A stretch of DNA of 64,000 bases from an uncultured Lachnospiraceae bacterium (lineage in GTDB: Bacteria; Bacillota; Clostridia; Lachnospirales; Lachnospiraceae). Below are positions 36,501-45,375 of this stretch, in pieces. Each line of letters opens with the position of its first letter. The first letter of the stretch is position 1. The notes under the pieces were generated by a model that saw nothing but the letters and a program-made list of their open reading frames with translations, had not been told where the DNA came from and did no database searches. Position numbers and translations under genes: made by a program. The stretch is from NCBI GenBank assembly GCA_910588965.1, contig CAJUSO010000007.1, positions 1 to 64,000 of the forward strand, written 5' to 3'.

Positions 36501-39500
36501 GGAAAGTCCTGGCAGAGGGGACAGATTATTTTATCCCAGCCCTTTGGAAAGAAGAAGGCCCAGAAGTGATTGCATACAGCAAGGGCGGATATAAGGACCG
36601 GGAGTGGGAGCTCCCCAGGGGATGGGAAGGCGTAAAAGCAGCAGACGTCTATGAGATTACGGGAAATGAGATGGCGCAGCCAGCCATGACCGGCGTGGAC
36701 ATCAGCAATGGGAAGATTACCTTGTCTATCGCGGCAGGGAAGGGGTATTCCGTTGTGCCGGCAGGCACGGATATGTCCAGGAAATGGAAGCATGTCCAGG
36801 AAGTAAGGTTAGCAGAGAAGGACTTAGCGCTGGCAGCAGGGGAGAGGAAGAAGCTCCATGCCCAAGTTATGCCGGAGGGCGCCACAGACCAGGGAATCCG
36901 TTGGCAAAGCAGCAACCCTGAGGTGGCGGAGGTATCAAACGCTTCCATCGTGACAGCCAAGACAGCCGGTACGGCAGTCATCACAGGGACTTCCGTGGAT
37001 GGTGGGAAGACAGCATCCTGTACCGTAACCGTCCAAGGGAATATGGAGGAAGTTGCGCCGCTTACGGCAGATAAGGCAAGCGGGGCATACGAAGGCCCGA
37101 TAGAGGTAAGCCTAAGCACAGGCACGGCAGGCGCAGATATTTTCTATACCCTAGATGGGACGCAGCCAGACGAGACCTCTTTGTATTACAGCCCTGCCAG
37201 CACAAACCCGGCTCCTATCAAGGTAATAGAGGATACGGTTATCAAGGCGGTGGCAATGAAAGACGGCATGATTGACAGCGAGGTGCTGCAGTTAGAATAC
37301 CATATCCAGGATCCAGGCGTTGGGGAGGTGCATGCCATTGCGCAGCCAGACCACTATACATCGACCCAGGCCGTGTTCCTGACGTCGGCCACCCCAGATG
37401 CGGACATTTATTTCACGGTAGATGGGACAGAGCCATCCAAGGATTCCCAGACGTCCATCCGTTACAACACATCCTCGCCCCTTACCTTAAACAGCGACAC
37501 TACGGTAAAGGCTATCGCTTATAAGGATGGGAAGGCAAGCCCGGTGAAATCGTTTGCCTATACCTTTACAGACCAGACGACCCGTGTGCTGACCCCTTAT
37601 GTGAAGGTCAACGGGAAGATTGGCATGGGCGGCATTTACGAAGGGCCGGTCACCATAGAACTGGAATCCAGGACGCCAGGCGCAACGGTTTACTATACCA
37701 CAAACGGCCAGAACCCAGGCACGAATTCTACGAAGTACACAGGGCCTATCACAGTGGAGAAGAGCATGAACTTAAAGGTTCTGGCAGCAGCAAATGGGAT
37801 GACAAATTCCAATTATGGATGGTTCAATTTTATTATCGGCGGCACGGAAGAAAACCGGGTGGCGCCGGCAGAAGCCAGCGTTGCGCCAGGCGTTTACAAA
37901 GAGCCCTTTGCGTTGAGGCTTAGCACGGCAACCCCGGGCGCAGTGGTGAAGTACACCATCAGCGGCAGGACGCCCAGGCTGTATACGGCGTCTTATCAAG
38001 AAAGCATACCCCTGCTGATTGAGGAAGACCTTACGGTGACAGCAATTTCCTACAAAAATGGGATGATAGACGGGCCGGTGCGCAAGTTCCGTTATTCCAT
38101 CGACCCAGAACACGGCGCAGAAATCCAGAAGACGGCCGCAATGCCCACGGCTTCTGTAGCCAGCGGGACATATGAAACGGAGCAGGAAGTAGAATTGGCC
38201 ACGGCGACAGAAGGGGCAGCCATCCATTACACGACAGACGGATCGGAACCCACGGCAGCTTCCCCGGTATATGAGGGAAGCATCAAAGTGGCGGAATCCA
38301 TGGTAATTAAGGCAATTGCAGTGAAAGAAGGATACCGGGACAGCCAGGTTGCCGTATTTACCTATGAAATTGACATCGAAAAGCCTATCGTGGACCCGAA
38401 GGAAAACGAGGTTTACTTGAGCGACTTGGATTGGAAATGGGCCTATGCCGGGACACGTTCCGATACGACGCCTATGTTCGGCGACGAAGCAAACATAACC
38501 GGAAGCCACAACATGCCGCAAAAGGATATGCGTTATGAAAAGAGCCAAAGCTGGTCCCCCACAACGGATATGCACTTTGCATACGACGCCCTGAAAGGGA
38601 TTTACAGCTGGGACAGCATTGCATCTTCTGAACATACCAAGAAGATGGAGAAAGGCATCGGCACGGCGGCATGCTCTGAGATTGTCTATGAGCTGGCCGG
38701 GGATTATACCATGTTCCGCGCGATCATCGGATTTGACGCTTCCGTACTGACCAACCGGGCACGGCCTTCCTCCGTGCAGTTCAAGGTATTGGGCAGCAAG
38801 ACAGAAGACATAGCGGAACAATATGAGACATTGTACGAGAGCCAGGTTGCCTATACCTCCGATGCAGGCGGGGAGCGCCCCTATTTCGTACCAGAAGAAA
38901 TCGAAGTCTCTACGGAAGGTTACCAGTACCTGAAGCTGTGGGTATATGATGCAGGAGAGACAGGCAGCGGAGGGGCGAATGCGCCGAACCAGAGCGACGC
39001 CGTGAACTGGGCTTATGCAAGGGTAGAAAAAATGCCCCCAGCGGATACGGCAGGGCTTCGGGAGAAGGTAGCAGAAGCGGAAAGCTATCTAGAGGCAGAT
39101 TATACCAGCACAAGCTGGCAGGCTTTAGCAGAAGCTTTGCAAGAAGCCAAAGGCCTCCTTCAGGAAACAGAACCTAAGCAGTCCGAAGTGGACGCAGCAC
39201 AGAAAAAATTAGAAGACGCCATAAGCCATCTGGAACAGAAGGCGGCAGATACAAGCAGCTTAGAAGAAAAAATCACACAAGCCAGGGCATTTGAGGCCAG
39301 CGACTATACAAGCGCCAGCTGGGAAAGCCTAGAAAAGGCTTTGGGTGAAGCGGAAGAAATCCTGAAAGGGCAAGCGCCCAAGCAGTCCGAGGTGGACGCG
39401 GCACGGAAAAAACTGGAAGAAGCCATAAGCCATCTGGAACAGAAAGCGGCAGACACGGGCCGGTTAGAAGGGAAACTAACAGAAGCAAAGCAGTTAAAGC

Positions 39501-40447
39501 CTGGTGATTATACGTCTGCCAGCTGGGCAAGGCTGGAAAAAGCCCTTACAGAAGCAGAAAGCACGCTGCAGAAGCCGGCGCCCAAACAGTCTGAGGTGGA
39601 CGCCGCATACAAGAGTTTAGAAGAAGCAATAAACGCTTTGGAAAAGGCTCCGGCGGCCGTAGACAAGAGCAGCCTGCAGAAAAAAGTTAACGAGGCAAAA
39701 GCCCTGAAATCCAGTAATTATACATCTGCCAGCTGGAATGTGTTAAAGGTTGCATTACAAGAGGCAGAAGCCATTCTCGGCCAGGCACATCCCAGCCAAG
39801 CCCAGGTGGACGCCGCATGGAAGAAGCTGGATAGCGCAATCCGAGGCCTGAAGAAGCCTACGCCTGTAACGCCTGTGAAAAAACCAGGCACAGTCAAAGC
39901 CCGTGCGGCTGCCGGCAGCACAACCTCTATCAAGGTAACCTGGAACCAGGCCAGCAATGCGGAAGGCTACCAGATTTTAGTGAAGACAGGCACTTCTAAG
40001 CCCTGGAAGGCAGTGAAGACAATAAAGGGCAAGAAAACTACATCCTGGACCCATAAGAACCTAAAGGTAAACCAGTATTATTACTACAAAGTCCAGGCAT
40101 ACAGGATGCAGGATGGGAAAATGATAAAAGGCACGGCCTCCAAAGCCGTAAAGGCAAAGCCCATACCGGCAGCGACCAAAAAAGTCACGGGGAAAAGGAA
40201 ATCCAACACCATAAGCCTGTCCTGGAAAAAAGTTTCTAAGGCAAGCGGTTATTATGTATACCGGAAAACATCCGGCACCAGCAAATGGCAGAAGGTTGCC
40301 ACGGTAAAAGGCCAGGGCAAAGTGAAATACACAGATAAAAAAATAAAGAAAAACAAGGCCTATTCCTACCGTATCTATGCATATAAGACGGTGAAGGGCA
40401 AGAAAGTAAGAGGCCTTGCGTCAAAAGACGTCCTTTGTAAGAAATAA
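33521..40447 (+). CDS. Giant secreted GH101-like glycosidase with NPCBM, Big2, CHB_HEX_C, FIVAR and Fn3 modules
   Basis: 2308 residues with a signal peptide (to about 29). Order: NPCBM (about 69-215), NPCBM-like (about 305-445), a beta domain, a catalytic region (about 645-1090) with IPKIVYMVGWQSDGHDTGYP, TTVSFHLNMTTTYTDSPLYD, HTVHSDAFHIVV and GLDLTSEFVDSYRP, which resembles the endo-alpha-N-acetylgalactosaminidase (GH101) fold; Big_2 (about 1095-1172); five CHB_HEX_C-type repeats (about 1175-1620; YTLDGTQP-like); an extended NPCBM module (about 1625-1845) closely similar to the one in the 24938 protein; four FIVAR repeats (about 1847-2115); two Fn3-like domains. The conserved Asp in HSDAFH and Glu in TSEFVD are likely catalytic. 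Release of core O-glycans from mucin is the expected role if GH101 is right; GH129 or a new family are alternatives. No sortase signal. Confidence 0.8.
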   Translation: MRKRRHSLCAIILAAAVAMGGLQMPVQAAGPNSIGQLQAEGSVITEPESAADAFGQPSAAEAALAADAEFTYLSDLDWVSASSGWKSIQKDKDVGGNSLNFSDGSTYGKGIGAHAASSVVYDLDGAYGRFTGLAGIDNDKVNGKNTAPCKFQVWGDDKLIWESQVMGEAAGNYGPEPFDVILAGVKTLRLDTVLLGDANTSCWTNWADAKLYAQIEESLLLSDLKVGGEAMEGFDPLVFRYTKEIETEDLDKIDQLKPLAVEAIGKEGAQVAVTQAGQVPGTAVVTVSNDTGVLEYYVDFKVKDVDFLGDLPPVKTDGNGIRVDTDAQGNPIQMLGTAYRKGIGMQADSAVTYHLDGKYVKFRTSYGLNDGLMEDSYARGVFQIKCDGVVRHRMAINLDDQGWHDVLTEINVEKVQTLELSLTREEEGSQPIYGSWGNAMAVRGEPSGTLLSEILVDGKPLPGFADNVMAYEVPLNAGTVKVPSVEARAQEADAQVEVIPAATVPGTTVIRVTRGKNVTEYTIYFRLRDEGLESIEVELDHTSINPVKYYGQTGKISVKANLGTGEVLTEKDKEVEISYDLTTLKSSGGVEIAEVDGKGVITPLKNEAHVAEGAEEAWNGGTGKVTVTVTVDGKTLSKDVPFAVTPFWVDYSKTLVMKMDFHMMARNNAVNMNFGDALEIIKKYDNVTRGIPKIVYMVGWQSDGHDTGYPSWDEVDEYLKIPGMTAKESLAYLMQEAKKYNTTVSFHLNMTTTYTDSPLYDEYFAKDILGRRADGGQTVYGEGGVISYTRDWELGTMQRRMERLVETYPTMAEGHTVHSDAFHIVVPQSTTGFGKAEPVSQYAQDKYGYSRSTDIESMRKMFQYWRTLGLDLTSEFVDSYRPSDVSGNEAFIGLQPMAWHFRKTATSWNMDIPATLYTGGDGGSPLFGTSHNPEGSLLPGKSASGWLSDFASSTLSWQYLNHFDRISATDNSVQFSDGVTTENTAKGVVIKEDGKVLAEGTDYFIPALWKEEGPEVIAYSKGGYKDREWELPRGWEGVKAADVYEITGNEMAQPAMTGVDISNGKITLSIAAGKGYSVVPAGTDMSRKWKHVQEVRLAEKDLALAAGERKKLHAQVMPEGATDQGIRWQSSNPEVAEVSNASIVTAKTAGTAVITGTSVDGGKTASCTVTVQGNMEEVAPLTADKASGAYEGPIEVSLSTGTAGADIFYTLDGTQPDETSLYYSPASTNPAPIKVIEDTVIKAVAMKDGMIDSEVLQLEYHIQDPGVGEVHAIAQPDHYTSTQAVFLTSATPDADIYFTVDGTEPSKDSQTSIRYNTSSPLTLNSDTTVKAIAYKDGKASPVKSFAYTFTDQTTRVLTPYVKVNGKIGMGGIYEGPVTIELESRTPGATVYYTTNGQNPGTNSTKYTGPITVEKSMNLKVLAAANGMTNSNYGWFNFIIGGTEENRVAPAEASVAPGVYKEPFALRLSTATPGAVVKYTISGRTPRLYTASYQESIPLLIEEDLTVTAISYKNGMIDGPVRKFRYSIDPEHGAEIQKTAAMPTASVASGTYETEQEVELATATEGAAIHYTTDGSEPTAASPVYEGSIKVAESMVIKAIAVKEGYRDSQVAVFTYEIDIEKPIVDPKENEVYLSDLDWKWAYAGTRSDTTPMFGDEANITGSHNMPQKDMRYEKSQSWSPTTDMHFAYDALKGIYSWDSIASSEHTKKMEKGIGTAACSEIVYELAGDYTMFRAIIGFDASVLTNRARPSSVQFKVLGSKTEDIAEQYETLYESQVAYTSDAGGERPYFVPEEIEVSTEGYQYLKLWVYDAGETGSGGANAPNQSDAVNWAYARVEKMPPADTAGLREKVAEAESYLEADYTSTSWQALAEALQEAKGLLQETEPKQSEVDAAQKKLEDAISHLEQKAADTSSLEEKITQARAFEASDYTSASWESLEKALGEAEEILKGQAPKQSEVDAARKKLEEAISHLEQKAADTGRLEGKLTEAKQLKPGDYTSASWARLEKALTEAESTLQKPAPKQSEVDAAYKSLEEAINALEKAPAAVDKSSLQKKVNEAKALKSSNYTSASWNVLKVALQEAEAILGQAHPSQAQVDAAWKKLDSAIRGLKKPTPVTPVKKPGTVKARAAAGSTTSIKVTWNQASNAEGYQILVKTGTSKPWKAVKTIKGKKTTSWTHKNLKVNQYYYYKVQAYRMQDGKMIKGTASKAVKAKPIPAATKKVTGKRKSNTISLSWKKVSKASGYYVYRKTSGTSKWQKVATVKGQGKVKYTDKKIKKNKAYSYRIYAYKTVKGKKVRGLASKDVLCKK

Positions 40448-40483
40448 TCCGCCATACGATACCTAGCGGGTTAGGATAACAGC

Positions 40484-40531
40484 AAAAGAGAAGGGGAGGC
40501 AAGCATTGCGCGGGCCTCCCCTTCTCTTTTT
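40484..40531. terminator. Bidirectional terminator
   Basis: AAAAGAGAAGGGGAGGC (40484-40500) pairs perfectly with 40514-40530 across 13 bases, with A and T runs at either end. It lies between the convergent 33521 and LUD genes. Confidence 0.9.
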
Positions 40532-40585
40532 GCAAGGGCCATACGGCCAGTTATGTAACATAAGCCTGTGCGGCCGCCGGTCCGC

Positions 40586-41224
40586 TTAATAGCCCAAAGG
40601 CTCCCCCACTAAGATAACCTTAATCCGGTTTGCCGGCGCGCTCCGCCGGGTAATCACGGTGTGGGAGCAGATGCAGTCCGGGCTTAGGCAGTCGGCGCAG
40701 CTTCCTGTGGCTGCGCAGGGGGTCTTGCGCCCCAGGCGGTTGGCGTTAATCGGGGAGGCCACGTTGCGTACACGGGATACCGCCTCTTCCAGGGTATGCG
40801 CCACCTTATTCATGCCTGCCAGGATGATGACATGTTTCGGGCCATAAATCAAAGCGGCCACCCGGTTCCCCGTCCCGTCAATATTCACCAGTTCCCCATC
40901 TGTGGTAATTGCATTGCTGCTCATAAAGTAATAATCGGCGTTTAGGGCCTTGTGGTAGGTTTGTGCCACTTCTTCTGGCGAGGATGCCTTGCTGCGGTCA
41001 AGCAACGTAATATCTTCCCTTTGCCCAAGGGCTTTCCCCATGCCGGTCTCAGCCAATGTCATAGACCCGCCGAAGGATACAATGCTGCCTGGCGCCACCA
41101 TATCCAAGGCAAGGGAAACAGCCTCAGCGGCCGTCTTGCAGTAATGGCATTCAAAGTGGCGCTTCTCTAGGTTCTGCTTGGTTACGGATGCAAGGTTTTC
41201 GTAATACACATCAATTGGTTTCAT
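40586..41224 (-). CDS. LUD-domain protein (LutC/YkgG-like)
   Basis: A 212-residue single-domain LUD (lactate utilisation, formerly DUF162/DUF1121) protein. Typical segments are ECHYCKTAAEAVSLALDMV, IVSFGGSMTLAETGM and YFMSSNAITTDGELVNIDGTGNRVA (here only its first part is counted as diagnostic). A Cys cluster near the C terminus (CAATGSCADCLSPDCICSH) may bind a metal or iron-sulphur centre. The lutAB partners are absent, as often in Clostridia, so the function is uncertain. GAAAGGATA precedes the ATG. Confidence 0.88.
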   Translation of the reverse strand: MKPIDVYYENLASVTKQNLEKRHFECHYCKTAAEAVSLALDMVAPGSIVSFGGSMTLAETGMGKALGQREDITLLDRSKASSPEEVAQTYHKALNADYYFMSSNAITTDGELVNIDGTGNRVAALIYGPKHVIILAGMNKVAHTLEEAVSRVRNVASPINANRLGRKTPCAATGSCADCLSPDCICSHTVITRRSAPANRIKVILVGEPLGY

Positions 41225-41337
41225 AATGGATATCCTTTCTATTCAAAGTTGCTGTTTCAGTAATTGCCAAGTCCCATACCTCCAGTATCGTAAAAATCCC
41301 AGCGCCTGTCAATACCTTCCCCAAAAAAATTTAAGGG

Positions 41338-41366
41338 TTCAAAAGCTGTGGGAAGTGTGCTATAAT
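41338..41366 (+). promoter_or_regulatory. SigA-type promoter of the ABC exporter operon
   Basis: TTCAAA (41338-41343) and TATAAT (41361-41366) are 17 bases apart, 80 bases before the exporter start. Confidence 0.6.
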
Positions 41367-41446
41367 AGTTAAAGTTTTGGGAAAAATAGCCATGCATCCT
41401 GGTTTTACGGGCTGCGGTGCGGCATATAACAGAAAGAGGGAATCCG

Positions 41447-43183
41447 ATGGGAGAAAAATTAAAGAAACTTGCATCCTACTATAGGCCTTACCTGCCATTG
41501 TTTTTGGCAGATATGTTCTTTGCCATCCTGGGTGCAGGCGTGACGCTGGCAATCCCTTTGGTTGTGCGGCATATCACAAACCATGTCATTACCCTGGAGG
41601 CTGGGGCCGCCCTCCACAAGATAGCCATGCTGGGGCTTTTCATGCTGGGGCTGGTAGCGGTAGAATGCTTCTGCAATTATTTTATTTCTAATTATGGCCA
41701 TGTCATGGGCGCAAAAATTGAATACGACATGCGGGCGGAGATTTTCGGGCATTACCAGAAGCTGTCTTTTTCGTTTTTTAACAACCAGAAGGTGGGGCAG
41801 CTGATGTCCAGGATTACCAGCGACTTATTTGACATCAGCGAGCTTTTGCACCACGGGCCGGAGGATTTGGTGATTTCCATTATTAAAATCCTGGGCTCTT
41901 TTCTCATTCTTTTGAACATTGACATAAAGCTGACGGTAATAGCCTTTGCCTTCGTGCCGGTGATGCTGGCGTATGCGCTGCATTTTAATAAGAAGATGAA
42001 GCGGGCGTTTAAACGCAACCGGGTGAAGATTGCAGAGATTAACAGCCGGATTGAGGACAACCTTTCCGGCATCCGGGTGGTGAAGTCTTTTGCCAATGAG
42101 GCTGTGGAGACGGAGAAGTTTGAAGAAGGCAACCAAGGGTTCCTGGCAGCCAAGAAGAATAGCTATATTTATATGGCAGGCTACCATTCCGGGCTTCAGG
42201 CCTTAACGACGCTGATTACCATTGCGGCGCTGGTGGCGGGCGCAGCCCTGATTACGGACGGGCAGGTGGCAGTGGCAGATTTAGTGACTTTCCTGCTCTA
42301 TATCAATACCTTTACCGAGCCGGTAAAAAAATTAATTAATTTTACAGAACAGTTCCAAAATGGGTATACTGGGTATGAGAGGTTTATGGAAATGATGGCA
42401 ATCGAGCCGGATATTGCGGACTGCCCGGGCGCCGTAGAGTTAAAGGATGTAAAAGGGGATATTTCTTTTGACAATGTGTCCTTCCACTATGAGGAAAACA
42501 CGGAGACCGTGCTGAACCATATTAACCTGGAGGTGGAGGCTGGCTCCTATATGGCGCTGGTGGGCTCCTCTGGCGCGGGGAAGAGCACGCTGTGCAGCCT
42601 GATTCCCCGGTTCTATGATGTAAGCAGCGGGGCAGTGCGGATTGACGGGAAGGATATCCGGGAAGTGACCTTAAAGAGCCTGCGCAGCCAGGTGGGGATT
42701 GTGCAGCAGGATGTGTACCTGTTCGTGGGGACAGTTTTTGACAATATCTGCTACGGGAAGCCGGGCGCAAGCCGGGAAGAGGTGGTGGAGGCGGCCAAAA
42801 ATGCCAATGCCCATGAATTTATCATGGCGCTGCCCAATGGGTATGACACAGATATCGGGCAGCGGGGCGTGAAGCTTTCTGGCGGGCAGAAGCAGCGGCT
42901 TTCTATTGCCCGGGTATTCTTAAAGAACCCGCCCATCCTGATTTTTGACGAGGCTACGTCAGCCCTGGATAATGAGAGCGAGCGGGTGGTGCAGGAATCT
43001 TTAGAAAAGCTGGCGAAAGACCGGACAACCTTTGTGATAGCCCACCGGCTTTCCACCATCCGGAATGCAGAAAAAATCCTGGTGCTGACAGATACGGGGA
43101 TTGAAGAAGAAGGCACCCATAAGGAACTGCTGGAAAAGGATGGGATTTATGCAAGGCTCTACCAGATGCAGTTTGCCGGGTGA
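41447..43183 (+). CDS. ABC exporter half-transporter (MsbA/MdlB type)
   Basis: 578 residues: an N-terminal six-helix ABC_membrane domain (about 1-300) fused to one ATPase domain with Walker A GSSGAGKST, signature LSGGQKQR, Walker B ILIFDEATSALD and the switch His in VIAHRLST. It probably works as a homodimer. The start at 41447 (RBS AGAGGG) is preferred to the ATG at 41417, which lacks an RBS. The substrate is unknown. The DUF2156 gene follows after 42 bases. Confidence 0.92.
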   Translation: MGEKLKKLASYYRPYLPLFLADMFFAILGAGVTLAIPLVVRHITNHVITLEAGAALHKIAMLGLFMLGLVAVECFCNYFISNYGHVMGAKIEYDMRAEIFGHYQKLSFSFFNNQKVGQLMSRITSDLFDISELLHHGPEDLVISIIKILGSFLILLNIDIKLTVIAFAFVPVMLAYALHFNKKMKRAFKRNRVKIAEINSRIEDNLSGIRVVKSFANEAVETEKFEEGNQGFLAAKKNSYIYMAGYHSGLQALTTLITIAALVAGAALITDGQVAVADLVTFLLYINTFTEPVKKLINFTEQFQNGYTGYERFMEMMAIEPDIADCPGAVELKDVKGDISFDNVSFHYEENTETVLNHINLEVEAGSYMALVGSSGAGKSTLCSLIPRFYDVSSGAVRIDGKDIREVTLKSLRSQVGIVQQDVYLFVGTVFDNICYGKPGASREEVVEAAKNANAHEFIMALPNGYDTDIGQRGVKLSGGQKQRLSIARVFLKNPPILIFDEATSALDNESERVVQESLEKLAKDRTTFVIAHRLSTIRNAEKILVLTDTGIEEEGTHKELLEKDGIYARLYQMQFAG

Positions 43184-43225
43184 GCAAGGGGAACGAAACA
43201 GTAAAATTTGCAAGATAGGAGAATT

Positions 43226-44194
43226 ATGGAGATATCATTTAAGAAGATCGGCCTTGAGGACAGGGAGTTGATAGACAAGTACCTGGAGAAGAAAACCTAT
43301 AGGAGCTGTGAATTGGTTTTCCCCAATATCTATCTGTGGAGCAGGAAGTACCCTACCGATTATGCGGTGGTGGAGGATGCGTTGGTGTTCCGTGGGTATT
43401 CAGAGGATGGAAAGCCAAGCGTCACATTCCCGGCAGGTGAGATGGGGCAGGCGCATAAGGCAATGGACGCCGTCATAAGATGGTTCGGGAGCCAGGGGAA
43501 AGAGCTGCGCATGCACCTGGTGCAGAAGCAGGAATTTGGCCTGCTGGAGGAATGGTATCCTGGGAAGTTCCAGATTGCGTACGACAGGGATGCGGCGGAT
43601 TATGTCTATGAAACAGAGAAGCTGACGTCCCTGGCCGGGAAGAAGCTCCATGGGAAGCGGAACCATATCAATAAGTTTAAGGAAAGCAACCCAGACTGGG
43701 TGTATGAGCCTATCGGGGAAGGGAACGTGGAGGAATGCTTCCAGATGGCATTAAAATGGAGGGAAGAGACAGGGTGTGAGGAAGACGAGGAAAAACGGGC
43801 GGAGATATGCGTGACATTGAATGCCCTGCGCCTGTTTGGGGAACTGCGCCTAAAGGGCGGCCTGCTGCGCGCCAAGCCAGAAGGCGAGGTGATTGCATTT
43901 ACCATTGGGGAGCCGTTGAATGCGGATACCTTCGTGGTGCACATCGAAAAGGCATTTGCAGGTATCCAGGGCGCATACCCGATGATTAACCAGCAGTTTG
44001 TCACCCATGAGGCACAGGCTTACCAGTATGTGAACCGGGAAGAGGACACAGGGGCGGAAGGGCTCCGGAAGGCAAAGCTGTCCTACCGTCCGGCATTTCT
44101 GGTCGAAAAAGGCCTGGTGGCTTGCCGGGGATCTTTGGGGGAAGCATTGCAGCCGTGTGAGGGAATAGGAGGGAACCAAAATGACAAAAATTGA
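43226..44194 (+). CDS. DUF2156 (LPG synthase C-terminal-like) acyltransferase-fold protein
   Basis: 322 residues covering the DUF2156 region, the GNAT-like C-terminal domain of phosphatidylglycerol lysyltransferase, without the membrane part. Diagnostic segments are CELVFPNIYLWSRKYPTDYA, GKKLHGKRNHINKF and AYPMINQQFVTHEA. The stand-alone soluble form is common in Clostridia; the acceptor is unknown. AGGAG precedes the ATG at 43226; the TTG at 43208 is not used. The last 14 bases overlap the CobW gene, so the two are coupled. Confidence 0.85.
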   Translation: MEISFKKIGLEDRELIDKYLEKKTYRSCELVFPNIYLWSRKYPTDYAVVEDALVFRGYSEDGKPSVTFPAGEMGQAHKAMDAVIRWFGSQGKELRMHLVQKQEFGLLEEWYPGKFQIAYDRDAADYVYETEKLTSLAGKKLHGKRNHINKFKESNPDWVYEPIGEGNVEECFQMALKWREETGCEEDEEKRAEICVTLNALRLFGELRLKGGLLRAKPEGEVIAFTIGEPLNADTFVVHIEKAFAGIQGAYPMINQQFVTHEAQAYQYVNREEDTGAEGLRKAKLSYRPAFLVEKGLVACRGSLGEALQPCEGIGGNQNDKN

Positions 44195-45320
44195 CATTAT
44201 TTCAGGATTTTTAGGCGCAGGGAAAACCACATTTATCAAGAAAATGCTGGAGGACGTATTCCAGGGCGAGAAGATTGTATTGATTGAGAATGAATTTGGG
44301 GAAATTGGCATAGACGGCGGTTTCCTAAAAGATTCTGGCATTGAAATCAGCGAGCTGAACTCAGGGTGCATCTGCTGCTCCCTGGTGGGGGATTTTGGGA
44401 AGAACCTACGGGAAGTCATGGAACGCTTCCATCCAGACCGGATTTTGATAGAGCCATCTGGCGTGGGCAAGCTTTCGGATGTGATGAAGTCCGTAAAAGA
44501 AGTGGAAGAAGGAAATGAAGTCAGGCTGAACGGGCTGGTGACCGTTGTCAACACGGCAAAAGCGGCAAAGCAGATGAAGGCCTTCGGCGAGTTTTTCAAT
44601 AACCAGATTGCCTATGCCACAGTCATTGTCTTAAGCCGTACCCAGAACGTGAAGCCGGAACAGACAGAAGCGGTGGCGGCGGCAATCCGGGAGAAGAACC
44701 CCAAAGCCGTCCTAATCACGACCCCCTGGGATGAAATAGATGGGAAGCAGATTTATAAAGTGATAGAGCAGCAGAAATCCCTGGAAGAAGAACTGATGGA
44801 AGAGCATCTGCATCATCACCACCACCATCATGAAGAGGAAAGCATCTGCCATCATCATGGTGAGGAGGGGTGCAGCCATTCTCATGTGGATGGGGAAGAA
44901 GGGCATCACCACCACCATGGGGAGGAAAGCGGCTGCCGCCATCATGGAGATGGGGAGGAAGGCCACAGCCATTCCCATGGGGAAGGCTGCACCTGCGGCT
45001 GCCAGGGGCACCACCATGGGCATGGGGAGCATCACCACCATGCAGACGAAGTATTCACCAGCTGGGGCAGGGAGACCCCCCATGTGTTTGCCAGGGACAC
45101 CATTGAACATGCGATGGAAGCATTCTGCAGGACAGAGGATTATGGCGCTATCCTGCGTGCAAAGGGCATGGTCCCTTCAGAGGACGGTACATGGATTTAT
45201 TTTGATCTGGTAGATGGGGAATATGAACTGCGCACAGGTGAGGCGGATTACACAGGGCGCCTTTGCGTCATTGGCACAGATATCGAGGAAGGCAAATTAG
45301 AGGCGCTGTTTGGGATATAA
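44181..45320 (+). CDS. CobW/COG0523 G3E GTPase with long His-rich metal-binding insert
   Basis: 379 residues. Walker A is GFLGAGKTT (9-17), the family metal motif is C63-I-C65-C66 (SGCICCSLVGDFG), and a C-terminal CobW_C domain ends the protein. Between the two domains (about 209-288) lies a stretch in which about 45 per cent of residues are His, with Cys, typical of zinc or nickel chaperones. It is expected to deliver a metal using GTP. The His-rich DNA has many CAC/CAT triplets and opposite-strand open frames there are shadows. Confidence 0.9.
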   Translation: MTKIDIISGFLGAGKTTFIKKMLEDVFQGEKIVLIENEFGEIGIDGGFLKDSGIEISELNSGCICCSLVGDFGKNLREVMERFHPDRILIEPSGVGKLSDVMKSVKEVEEGNEVRLNGLVTVVNTAKAAKQMKAFGEFFNNQIAYATVIVLSRTQNVKPEQTEAVAAAIREKNPKAVLITTPWDEIDGKQIYKVIEQQKSLEEELMEEHLHHHHHHHEEESICHHHGEEGCSHSHVDGEEGHHHHHGEESGCRHHGDGEEGHSHSHGEGCTCGCQGHHHGHGEHHHHADEVFTSWGRETPHVFARDTIEHAMEAFCRTEDYGAILRAKGMVPSEDGTWIYFDLVDGEYELRTGEADYTGRLCVIGTDIEEGKLEALFGI

Positions 45321-45375
45321 TATTTGGAAAGGCATTGATAATCGTTTTGGATTATGATAGAAAGGTCGTGAAAGG

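Noticed and set aside
44712..45213. Open frames on both strands across the His-rich insert
   Set aside because: Shadows of CAC/CAT-rich codons in the CobW gene.
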